Assembly (NCBI GenBank): GCA_028692515.1
Contig: JAQUXG010000126.1
Location: 1-5,579 of the forward strand
DNA length: 5,579 bases
Direction of reading: 5' to 3'
Origin: Kiritimatiellales bacterium
GTDB lineage: Bacteria; Verrucomicrobiota; Kiritimatiellia; Kiritimatiellales; Tichowtungiaceae
Part shown: positions 1-5,579 of the stretch, piece by piece
How the letters are laid out: every line of letters starts with the position of its first letter
Position numbering within the stretch: position 1 is the stretch's first letter
The notes under the pieces: model-generated
Database searches by the model: none
The model's input: only the letters and a program-made list of their open reading frames with translations
Told to the model about the DNA's origin: nothing
Made by a program: the position numbers and the translations under genes

Positions 1-1705
1 GGCCCGGGAAGGTCTGAAAGTTATCGTCCCATGCATTGTTCAGCAGCAGAGAGAGCGTGGCGTAGTCAGCTTTCGGCGGCGTGAAGCGCACGACGAATGA
101 GCTGTCGGCCCCGAAGTTGCTTCCGGTGCGCACCGGATTATCCGTTTGCACGCGCAGCGCCTGCACGGTTCCGATTTCCAAGGATTGGAAAGGACGCCAG
201 AGCAGGGACATCTGCGCGAGGTGTTCGGGATAGTCGAGCGCGTAGCGCGAGGCGTACCAGCCGAAATCCTCCGGCGTTTTGTTTTTATAAATCCAGGTGT
301 AGGAAAAGTTCATTTCAACATTCTGCGCCGGATACCAGCCGAGCTGCGCTTCGAGACCGTACACCTCAACATCGCCCAGATTCTGAGCTGACCAGCTGTT
401 GGTGCTGGTGGTTTTAATCCAGTCGATGGTGTTGCCGGTGGTGCGGTAGAAGGCGGCGACTTTCCAGTCCATGAATTCGGACGGCACGCCTTTCAGGCCC
501 AGTTCAACCTGTTTTTCGGTCTGCGGCTGGAGCCCCATGTTGCCGAGGCTGAATGGTGAGTTGTAGTTGAGTTCGGTGTAGGAAGGCAAACGCACGGTTT
601 CAGTATAGGATGCAAACGCGGCCAGCGTGTCGGACAAGATGTATTCTGCGCCGAGTTGCGGCAAATAATACGAATCTTCTTCGCTGAAGAACTCGCTGCG
701 CAGACCGGCGGTAAGTTTCAGCCGGTCGCCGCGCCACTGCGGCAGAATGGAAAGTCCGCCGTGCGTGCGGTGGTGCCAGCCGAGGCCGGAACTGGCGATA
801 CGTTCTTCGTCCACGTCGGCGCGCCAGCCGAGAGCGAAGCCGTTGACTTCCAGCGTGCGGCCGTCGAAGAAGGCCGAGCTGATGCGTGAGCGGTGATGAT
901 TTTCATAAGGATAGGACGGAATGTAGTAATCATCGCTGAATTCGTGCCAGGAAAAACCGCCGCGCAGATAGTCGTTGTTCAAGTCGCCTTTGCGGGCGGC
1001 AAGGTAAATTAGATTGTCTTCGGTTTTTTCATTGGCGGCTCGGGTGTCAGGAACGCCGTAATAGCCGCGCGCGCCGAATTCTTTTTTCTGATGGGCAATC
1101 AGTGCATCCACCTGCACATCGTCTTCGCGGTACTGCATATGGCCGCCGACATATTCGCGGTTATAGTCGTTGTCCGGATAATCCACCCCTTCTGCCGATT
1201 CGCGCCCGGCAAACACGCCGAGGCCCAGCGTGTCGGTCAGCATTTGCTGAACCAGTGCGCTCTGCCAGTTGCGCTCATCTGATCCGATTCCGGCCTCGAG
1301 CTGTTTTTTTCCAGACATTGGAAGAAGGTCAAAGCCGACGGTGCCGGTGAGATGTCCGCCCTGATTGGAAAGGCCGGTCAGCACCTTCGGCCGCGAAAGC
1401 ATGACGGCGGGCAGGGGCAGCTCGGCATTAAAATGTTCGGTCTGCGGATTACGCAGGGTCATTCCGCCCAGCGAAAGGCCCGTGCCGCTGAAGGAGCTGC
1501 CGCGGATCGAAAGGTCGTTCTGTGAACCGCCCTGCGAATTGAGGACCACGCCCGGCTCGGCGCGCAGCACTTCATGAATCGCCGCGTTGCCTGCCGTTTG
1601 CGCTGAGGCGGTCACGATAATCGACGGAATGTTGGTGGAAAGTTCTTCTGCGCAGATCGCTCCGGCCATCATAAGAACCGTTGTTGATACAAAAATTGTC
1701 TTCAT
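1..1705 (-). CDS. TonB-dependent outer-membrane receptor, BtuB-like (C-terminus cut by window edge)
   Basis: The reverse strand is open from ATG at 1705-1703 to base 1, giving 568 residues with no stop. A signal peptide is visible (M-K-T, hydrophobic run, likely cleavage after A19 in AICA|EE). A TonB-box-like stretch IPSIIVTAS follows at residues 26-34. A plug domain then runs to about residue 130, with VLRAEPGVV at 46-54 and LSIRGSS at 65-71. The rest alternates aromatic and polar strands typical of a 22-strand barrel; examples are LQPQTEKQVELGLK (392-405) and VYGLEAQLGW (448-457). The window ends at FQTFPG, where related receptors continue with a last strand, so perhaps 15-30 residues are missing. 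Such proteins take up scarce ligands across the outer membrane using TonB-ExbBD energy. The resemblance to vitamin B12 receptors is by overall style only, and the ligand is not determinable. The plug is shorter than usual. Start choice is supported by the signal peptide and by AAGGA seven bases upstream. Confidence 0.9.
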   Translation of the reverse strand, partial: MKTIFVSTTVLMMAGAICAEELSTNIPSIIVTASAQTAGNAAIHEVLRAEPGVVLNSQGGSQNDLSIRGSSFSGTGLSLGGMTLRNPQTEHFNAELPLPAVMLSRPKVLTGLSNQGGHLTGTVGFDLLPMSGKKQLEAGIGSDERNWQSALVQQMLTDTLGLGVFAGRESAEGVDYPDNDYNREYVGGHMQYREDDVQVDALIAHQKKEFGARGYYGVPDTRAANEKTEDNLIYLAARKGDLNNDYLRGGFSWHEFSDDYYIPSYPYENHHRSRISSAFFDGRTLEVNGFALGWRADVDEERIASSGLGWHHRTHGGLSILPQWRGDRLKLTAGLRSEFFSEEDSYYLPQLGAEYILSDTLAAFASYTETVRLPSYTELNYNSPFSLGNMGLQPQTEKQVELGLKGVPSEFMDWKVAAFYRTTGNTIDWIKTTSTNSWSAQNLGDVEVYGLEAQLGWYPAQNVEMNFSYTWIYKNKTPEDFGWYASRYALDYPEHLAQMSLLWRPFQSLEIGTVQALRVQTDNPVRTGSNFGADSSFVVRFTPPKADYATLSLLLNNAWDDNFQTFPG

Positions 1706-1712
1706 AATATTT

Positions 1713-1717
1713 TCCTT
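1713..1717 (-). promoter_or_regulatory. Ribosome binding site of the TonB-dependent receptor
   Basis: On the minus strand AAGGA lies seven bases before the ATG at 1705-1703. This is normal Shine-Dalgarno spacing, and together with the signal peptide directly after the ATG it fixes the start of the receptor. Confidence 0.6.
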
Positions 1718-1784
1718 GGACGTATTCTTTTCACCTCGGAGCGGGACAAAGTACCCGAATAGCCGATGGAGTCGATCGTTTTTT

Positions 1785-1794
1785 AAGGAAAGGG
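1785..1794 (+). promoter_or_regulatory. Ribosome binding site of ilvD
   Basis: The purine-rich AAGGAAAGGG ends seven bases before the ATG at 1802. It lies directly after the T-run of the small inverted repeat, so any RNA structure there would sit next to the ribosome landing site. Confidence 0.6.
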
Positions 1795-1801
1795 AATACA
1801 C

Positions 1802-3493
1802 ATGAATAGCGATAGAGTCAAAAAAGGAATGGAACGCGCACCGCATCGCAGCCTGATGCATGCCACCGGACTGACCGATGCGGACATCAAAAAACCGTTC
1901 ATTGCCGTCTGCAATTCCTTCAACGAAGTGATTCCCGGACACGTTCATCTTAATCAGGTCGGCCGTCTGATCTGTGAAGCGGTCCGTGAAGCGGGCGGTA
2001 CGCCGCGCGAGTTTAACGTGATTGGTGTTTGCGACGGCATCGCCATGGGCCACGAAGGAATGAAATATTCCCTGCCGAGCCGTGAACTGATTGCCGACAG
2101 CGTCGAGACCATGATCAATGCTCACGCCTTCGACGCCATGATCTGTATTCCCAACTGCGACAAGATCGTTCCCGGTATGCTCATGGGCGCGGTGCGTTGC
2201 AACATTCCCACGATCTTCGCCAGCGGCGGCCCGATGGCGGCCGGTCGTAAAGCCGACGGCACCGTCATTGACCTGATCAGCGTCTTTGAAGGCGTTGCCC
2301 AGCTCAAGGCGGGCAAGATTACGGAGGCGGAACTCAATGAGCTCGAATGCAAAGCCTGTCCGGGGGCGGGTTCCTGCTCCGGCATGTTCACCGCCAACTC
2401 GATGAACTGTCTGTGCGAAGCGATCGGCATGGCCTTGCCCGGCAACGGCACGTTGCTCGCCATCGAACCGGCGCGTCACGAACTCTGGAAGGCCGCCGCC
2501 AAACGCGCGGTGGAGATGGCCTATGCGAACGGCCCGAAGCCGCGCGACATCATCACGCACGACTCGGTCGATAACGCCTTTGTCCTTGATATGGCGATGG
2601 GCGGAAGCACCAATACCGTTCTTCATACGCTGGCGGTAGCCAACGAAGCGGGCGTCAAATACGACCTCGACCAGATCAACCGCCTTTCCAAAACCACGCC
2701 GAACATCTGCAAAGTGTCGCCGTCATCGAGCTGGCATATTGAAGACGTCCGCGACGCGGGCGGCATCAGCGCCATCCTCGGCGAGATCAGCAAAATCAAA
2801 GGACTGCTCAAACTCGATTGCCCGACCGTTACCGGCAAGACCCTCGGCGAAAATATCGCCGGCGCGAAAACTCTGAATGAAAAATGCATTCACACCGTTG
2901 AAAACGCCTACAGCAAGCAGGGCGGACTCGCTATCCTGCGCGGCAACATCGCGATGGAAGGTTCCGTCGTGAAGAGCGCAGGCGTTGATCCGAAAATGCT
3001 CGTCCATAAAGGTCCGGCCGTCATTTTTGAATCGCAGGAAGATGCCTGCGAAGGAATTCTGGCCGGTAAGGTCAAAGCGGGCGACGTCGTGGTCATTCGC
3101 TACGAAGGCCCCAAAGGCGGACCCGGCATGCAGGAAATGCTCGCGCCCACCAGCTACATCATGGGGCAGGGGCTCGGCGACAGCGTTGCGCTCATCACCG
3201 ACGGACGTTTCAGCGGCGGAACGCACGGCGCCTGCATCGGCCACATGTCGCCCGAAGCGGCGGAAGGCGGGCCGATCGGCTTGCTTAAAGCGGGCGACAT
3301 CATCGAAATCGACATTCCGAACCGCACGCTCAAGGCCGACGTATCGGATGCCGAATTCGCCGAACGCAAAAAATCGTGGACGAAGCCCGCTCCGCGTTAC
3401 AAAACCGGCTGGCTTGCGCGCTACGCCTCGCTCGCCACGAATGCCAGCAACGGCGCTGTTCTGAAATCCCAGTGCGACGTTTGCGACGCATAG
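1802..3493 (+). CDS. ilvD: Dihydroxy-acid dehydratase
   Basis: This 563-residue protein has the usual length of the IlvD/Edd family. IlvD dehydrates 2,3-dihydroxy-isovalerate and 2,3-dihydroxy-3-methylvalerate to the 2-oxo acids in the cytoplasmic valine/isoleucine pathway. Family signatures occur in order: [20 protein letters not shown] (6-25), [10 protein letters not shown] (41-50), [20 protein letters not shown] (77-96), [13 protein letters not shown] (115-127), [16 protein letters not shown] (186-201), GGSTNT (267-272), [11 protein letters not shown] (436-446) and [13 protein letters not shown] (465-477). By family knowledge, C119 and C192 match cluster cysteines, D78, D120 and K121 match the metal/carbamyl-lysine site, and S471 is the catalytic serine. 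Position 46 is glycine where plant and mycobacterial [2Fe-2S] enzymes have cysteine. The tail after GAVLK ends in an extra CDVC motif. The downstream gene starts 14 bases after the stop, suggesting co-transcription. The ATG is supported by its RBS and by the conserved N-terminus. Edd (6-phosphogluconate dehydratase) is unlikely given the length and N-terminal motif. Confidence 0.97.
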   Translation: MNSDRVKKGMERAPHRSLMHATGLTDADIKKPFIAVCNSFNEVIPGHVHLNQVGRLICEAVREAGGTPREFNVIGVCDGIAMGHEGMKYSLPSRELIADSVETMINAHAFDAMICIPNCDKIVPGMLMGAVRCNIPTIFASGGPMAAGRKADGTVIDLISVFEGVAQLKAGKITEAELNELECKACPGAGSCSGMFTANSMNCLCEAIGMALPGNGTLLAIEPARHELWKAAAKRAVEMAYANGPKPRDIITHDSVDNAFVLDMAMGGSTNTVLHTLAVANEAGVKYDLDQINRLSKTTPNICKVSPSSSWHIEDVRDAGGISAILGEISKIKGLLKLDCPTVTGKTLGENIAGAKTLNEKCIHTVENAYSKQGGLAILRGNIAMEGSVVKSAGVDPKMLVHKGPAVIFESQEDACEGILAGKVKAGDVVVIRYEGPKGGPGMQEMLAPTSYIMGQGLGDSVALITDGRFSGGTHGACIGHMSPEAAEGGPIGLLKAGDIIEIDIPNRTLKADVSDAEFAERKKSWTKPAPRYKTGWLARYASLATNASNGAVLKSQCDVCDA

Positions 3494-3495
3494 AA

Positions 3496-3503
3496 AAGGA
3501 GGG
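3496..3503 (+). promoter_or_regulatory. Ribosome binding site deciding the nitroreductase GTG start
   Basis: AAGGAGGG is a near-perfect anti-Shine-Dalgarno match placed just before GTG 3508-3510. It supports this start over the in-frame ATG at 3376, which lies deep inside ilvD and would place a highly charged, unconserved-looking stretch before the signal peptide. Confidence 0.75.
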
Positions 3504-3507
3504 TGTT

Positions 3508-4137
3508 GTGAAGGGAACGATTGGATCGGTCATATTGTGTCTGATAGTTTCTTTGCAGGCTCTTGCACAAAACATTCAGCTGCCCGCGCCGCACAAGACC
3601 GGCGGGATGCCGTTGATGGAAGCGCTGAATGCGCGGCAGACGAAACGCACTTTTTCGTCGAAGCCGCTGAGTGAGCAACAGCTGTCGGATCTGCTCTGGG
3701 CGGCGTTCGGTATGAACCGCGAGAGCGGCAAACGTACCGCACCCAGTGCGATGAACCGGCAGGAGATCGATTTGTACGTCGCTCTCTCGTCGGGATTATA
3801 CCTTTATGATGCAAAACAGAATGCGCTGACGCAGATTCTCGGAGAAGATATCCGGGACAAGACCGGCAAGCAGTCGTTTGTAAAAACCGCGCCGGTCTGT
3901 CTGGTTTATGTTTCAGATGATGAGCGGCTGAAGATGGAATTTTATACCGCAACCGATACCGGCTTCATCAGCCAGAATGTCTATCTTTTCTGCGCCTCCG
4001 AAGGGTTGAATACGGTGGTGCTCGGTTCGGTGGACAAAGATGCGCTGCATGCCGCGATGAAACTTAAACCGACTCAACACGTTATTCTCACTCAGCCGGT
4101 CGGTCTTCCGCCGGATATGGAATCTAAACAGGATTAA
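3508..4137 (+). CDS. Exported nitroreductase-family protein (SagB/ThcOx-like)
   Basis: The protein has 209 residues from a GTG start. Residues 1-20 form a signal peptide: M-K, a hydrophobic stretch GSVILCLIVSLQ, then ALA|Q as a likely cleavage site. The mature part shows nitroreductase-fold hallmarks. NARQTKRTFS (41-50) is an FMN-phosphate-type arginine segment. It is followed by LSDLLWAAFGMNR (59-71), RTAPSAMNRQEIDLYV (76-91) with its PSA turn, and DTGFISQNVYLFCASEGLNTVVLG (150-173), the helix and strand near the flavin. GLYLYD (96-101) is also typical of the SagB/ThcOx branch. Family members are FMN-dependent oxidoreductases or dehydrogenases, usually dimeric. The substrate is unknown here, and export implies periplasmic action or a lipoprotein-free secreted form. 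No lipobox and no twin-arginine motif are visible. The gene follows ilvD by 14 bases and precedes the deacetylase by 2 bases, so it is probably translated from the same mRNA. Confidence 0.88.
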   Translation: MKGTIGSVILCLIVSLQALAQNIQLPAPHKTGGMPLMEALNARQTKRTFSSKPLSEQQLSDLLWAAFGMNRESGKRTAPSAMNRQEIDLYVALSSGLYLYDAKQNALTQILGEDIRDKTGKQSFVKTAPVCLVYVSDDERLKMEFYTATDTGFISQNVYLFCASEGLNTVVLGSVDKDALHAAMKLKPTQHVILTQPVGLPPDMESKQD

Positions 4138-4139
4138 TT

Positions 4140-4808
4140 ATGATAAAAATTGTGCAATGCTGGGACGATGGCATCGTGGACGATATCCGTCTCTGCGAAA
4201 TTTTGCGGACGCACGGCGCTAAAGCCTCCTTTAACCTGAACCCCGCTTCACATAAGGCGGTTCGCGGGCAGCCGACGCGTTACAAAGACTGCAAAGACGT
4301 TCAGCGTCTGGCCCGCGGCGAACTCTGCTCGGTCTATGAAGGGTTCACCATCGCCAACCACACCGTCAGTCATCCCAAGCCCTTTGAGGTTTCTCCCGAA
4401 ACGTGGCGCAGCGAGGTCTTTGACGGCCGCAAACAGCTGCAGGATATTTTCCAGCAGCCGGTGTATGGATTCGCTTATCCATACGGACAGCATGATGCCG
4501 CCACGGCCGCGGTGGTTGCGGAAGCCGGGCACACCTACGGACGCACCTGTAACAACATTACTCCATGCTACCCCGTGGAAACTCCGTTCCGCCAGCCGAC
4601 CGACAGTCATCACATGGCGGTCGAATTCTGGGACCGCTACGCGCAGGCCAAAGCCGCCGGCGCGGAGATCTTCTATTTCTGGGGGCACAGCTATGAGTTC
4701 GTTACGGAAGAAGACTGGGCCGCCTATACGGATAAGCTGATCCGTTTCAATGCGGACCCTGATGCGGTCTGGGCCGATCTGCCGGAGATTTTTCCGGTGA
4801 CGGGGTGA
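4140..4808 (+). CDS. Polysaccharide deacetylase family protein (NodB/CE4-like), no signal peptide
   Basis: This 222-residue protein shows the NodB motifs in order. WDDG (8-11) stands in place of the usual TFDDG, with D9 as candidate base and D10 as metal ligand. HTVSH (74-78) supplies the two metal histidines. FAYPYG (111-116) is motif 3, and FYFWGHSYEF (178-187) contains the late motif histidine H183. CE4 enzymes are metal-dependent and remove N- or O-acetyl groups from sugars. The N-terminus MIKIVQCWDDG enters the first barrel strand directly, with no signal peptide or membrane segment. It should therefore be cytoplasmic, which argues against cell-wall peptidoglycan as substrate. It may act on a soluble acetylated sugar or have drifted function. 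The start ATG lies two bases after the nitroreductase stop with only a weak AGGA upstream, suggesting translational coupling. Six cysteines (7, 19, 51, 63, 137, 143) are notable for a short enzyme. Confidence 0.88.
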   Translation: MIKIVQCWDDGIVDDIRLCEILRTHGAKASFNLNPASHKAVRGQPTRYKDCKDVQRLARGELCSVYEGFTIANHTVSHPKPFEVSPETWRSEVFDGRKQLQDIFQQPVYGFAYPYGQHDAATAAVVAEAGHTYGRTCNNITPCYPVETPFRQPTDSHHMAVEFWDRYAQAKAAGAEIFYFWGHSYEFVTEEDWAAYTDKLIRFNADPDAVWADLPEIFPVTG

Positions 4809-4826
4809 GCTGCGGATTTTGCTTTT
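4809..4826. other. 18-base convergent spacer
   Basis: The deacetylase and cupin genes end tail to tail here. The spacer contains a plus-strand T-run (4823-4828, overlapping the cupin stop) but no stable hairpin directly before it. The nearest inverted repeat is CCGGA/TCCGG at 4782-4797, inside the deacetylase gene and about 25 bases upstream of the T-run. A canonical intrinsic terminator is therefore not supported on either strand. Confidence 0.5.
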
Positions 4827-5192
4827 TTATTCCAGCCCGATGTAGCAGTCGGGCGTAAAGCGCGGAGAACAGACGGCGAAGAAAATCAGATCGGTGTCGC
4901 CGGTGTTGGTAATGCGTTGCGGCGTATCCGGCGGAATGCAAATCACATCTCCGGCGGAAACAAACGAAGGTTCCAGATCTCCGATTTCAATCCGGCCTTC
5001 GCCGGACACCATGATGTAGCGCTCTGCGGTGCCTGTCAGTTTGTGCCGCGCTGTCGTGACGCCCGGCTCGACCCGCGCCCGCGCAATCGAAACCGCCGGA
5101 TCGCATCCATTATTCGCCAGCTCGGTGATGAAACAGCGCTCGGCGGTTGCAAATTCATCGTCCGGATTAAATTTTTTAACCACGGGATGCAT
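4827..5192 (-). CDS. Small single-domain cupin protein
   Basis: The protein has 121 residues and a single cupin barrel. Cupin motif 1 spans PGVTTARHKLTGTAERYIMV, starting at residue 43, and ends in SGEGRIEIG (63-71). H50 and E57 keep the metal-ligand spacing, but the second histidine of HxH is L52. Motif 2 is AGDVICIPPDTPQRITN (80-96), with Q92 where the ligand histidine usually stands. The C-terminal part FFAVCSPRFTPDCYIGLE resembles a recurring bacterial subfamily of mannose-6-phosphate-isomerase-like cupins with the same H-L-E pattern. This looks like a subfamily trait rather than decay. No signal peptide is seen, so it is cytoplasmic. Catalytic function is unknown; ligand binding or a modest enzymatic role are both possible. 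It starts four bases after the stop of the DUF3137 gene, with only a weak purine stretch upstream, so coupled translation is likely. Confidence 0.85.
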   Translation of the reverse strand: MHPVVKKFNPDDEFATAERCFITELANNGCDPAVSIARARVEPGVTTARHKLTGTAERYIMVSGEGRIEIGDLEPSFVSAGDVICIPPDTPQRITNTGDTDLIFFAVCSPRFTPDCYIGLE

Positions 5193-5196
5193 TGGT

Positions 5197-5579
5197 TTAT
5201 TCTTTTGTCCAGATGCGGGTGTTGAGATTTAAGTCATCAACGATGCCGAGCGCGAGTTGCAGGTCGTCGACAAACTCGCGGGCCATTTCGATGTCGAGTA
5301 CCGTGCTGAAGAGTTTCGGTTCGAAGCGGTTTTTTGTGCTGGAGATACCGATGTTCACTTCGTCGCCGGTGAAGGAGAAATAAACCTTTGTGCCGGTCTT
5401 GGCCTTAAACTCCAGCATGCGGCGCATCAGCGCGGGAGAGAGGATGTAGCGGGCTTCGACCTGATCGGTGCTGTAGACCGCGAATGCTTTTTCGAATTCC
5501 GGGTCTTCGAGTTTGATCAGCTCGCCGTGGCTTTTGCCGATTCCCTGCAAGGTCTGTCCGAGTTTGCCAAACAGCTTTT
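5197..5579 (-). CDS. DUF3137-family protein, C-terminal part (5' end outside window)
   Basis: The minus-strand frame is open from base 5579 to TAA at 5199-5197, giving about 126 visible residues and running off the right edge. The segment from GELIKLEDPEFEKAFAVYST through EARYILSPALMRRMLEF, and on to a final DLQLALGIVDDLNLNTRIW, fits the well-conserved C-terminal half of DUF3137 proteins. Members of this family usually have an N-terminal part with two transmembrane helices, which would lie beyond the window. The apparent TTG start inside the window (about 5550) is not a real start, because coding continues upstream in frame as KLFGKLGQT. Function is unknown. From memory, these genes are often found beside a LemA-family gene, so one may lie just outside; that is inference. 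Four bases separate it from the cupin gene downstream. Confidence 0.85.
   Translation of the reverse strand, partial: KLFGKLGQTLQGIGKSHGELIKLEDPEFEKAFAVYSTDQVEARYILSPALMRRMLEFKAKTGTKVYFSFTGDEVNIGISSTKNRFEPKLFSTVLDIEMAREFVDDLQLALGIVDDLNLNTRIWTKE

Larger units (their letters stand above)
1706..1801. promoter_or_regulatory. Divergent intergenic region between the receptor gene and ilvD
   Basis: These 96 bases must hold the promoters of both divergent genes, unless either lies inside a coding region. Two small inverted repeats are visible. The first is CGGGAC (1742-1747) against GTACCCG (1751-1757), with one bulged base and an AAA loop. The second is CGAT (1764-1767) against ATCG (1775-1778), directly followed by six T (1779-1784). 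The first could be an operator. The pair plus T-run could be a weak attenuator in the ilvD leader, but a 4-bp stem is poor support. On the minus strand TTGTCC, a 17-base gap and AATACG make a weak sigma-70-like candidate for the receptor gene (only partial consensus matches). No convincing promoter is visible for ilvD. The region is too short for a complete cobalamin riboswitch. Confidence 0.4.

Noticed and set aside
97..417. Plus-strand open frames opposite the receptor gene (such as 97-417 and 656-889).
   Set aside because: They are arginine/alanine-rich or low-complexity translations antisense to an uninterrupted, well-featured receptor frame.
1706..1801. A cobalamin riboswitch upstream of the BtuB-like receptor, or a cyclic-di-GMP riboswitch suggested by GGGACAAAG and CCGATGG.
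   Set aside because: The spacer is too short for a full cobalamin aptamer. The GEMM-like fragments lack the second stem and tetraloop/receptor elements, so the likeness is probably chance.
2723..3244. A 173-codon open frame on the minus strand opposite ilvD.
   Set aside because: It lies wholly antisense to a clearly conserved ilvD segment, has no recognisable motif, and is the kind of open frame GC-rich codon use creates on the opposite strand.
3376..3507. An upstream ATG start for the nitroreductase, giving 253 residues and overlapping ilvD by 118 bases.
   Set aside because: The added 44 residues are highly charged and would precede the signal peptide. The strong RBS at 3496-3503 points to GTG 3508.
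3508..4137. A BluB-like (dimethylbenzimidazole synthase) role for the nitroreductase, linking it to the B12-like receptor.
   Set aside because: BluB is cytoplasmic. This protein has a signal peptide and SagB/ThcOx-style motifs, and the receptor ligand is itself unproven.
4248..4688. A 146-codon minus-strand open frame opposite the deacetylase gene.
   Set aside because: It is antisense to conserved NodB motifs, with no domain features or ribosome site; treated as a shadow frame.
4782..4828. An intrinsic terminator from the CCGGA/TCCGG hairpin and the T-run after the deacetylase gene.
   Set aside because: The hairpin is within the coding sequence, has a 5-bp stem, and is separated from the T-run by about 25 bases.
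5197..5550. A short standalone gene starting at TTG near 5550.
   Set aside because: The frame continues upstream to the window edge with family-like residues, so this is the C-terminal end of a longer DUF3137 gene.

Overview
The window looks like a chromosomal segment of a Gram-negative, outer-membrane-bearing bacterium with moderately high GC. The evidence is a TonB-dependent outer-membrane receptor and an exported nitroreductase-like protein. The mix of genes and the protein style bring to mind the PVC group (Verrucomicrobiota/Kiritimatiellota), but that is only an impression and the taxon cannot be fixed from the sequence alone. Coding density is high. Six protein genes fill nearly all of the window, two of them cut by the window edges. 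I see no RNA gene, mobile element, CRISPR array or convincing intrinsic terminator.

Layout. Bases 1-1705 (minus strand) are one uninterrupted frame for a BtuB-like TonB-dependent receptor that lacks only its extreme C-terminus. A 96-base divergent spacer (1706-1801) follows, with small inverted repeats and a T-run. The plus strand then carries a tight three-gene run. It consists of ilvD (dihydroxy-acid dehydratase, 1802-3493), a nitroreductase-fold protein with a signal peptide (3508-4137, 14-base gap) and a NodB-like polysaccharide deacetylase without a signal peptide (4140-4808, 2-base gap). After an 18-base convergent spacer the minus strand carries a small cupin (4827-5192). Four bases upstream of the cupin is the C-terminal end of a DUF3137-family protein (5197 to beyond 5579).

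How the genes may work together. IlvD supplies the 2-oxo acid precursors of valine, isoleucine and leucine/pantothenate. The two genes behind it have no known role in that pathway, so the close spacing suggests co-expression rather than a demonstrated shared pathway. The receptor would import a scarce ligand such as a corrinoid or iron chelate, but nothing here identifies it. The cupin and DUF3137 genes form a second probable co-transcribed pair. Overall this is mostly ordinary core and accessory metabolism. The points worth a second look are the receptor's short plug, the IlvD cysteine pattern and CxxC tail, the exported nitroreductase linked to ilvD, the deacetylase variant and the degenerate cupin metal site.
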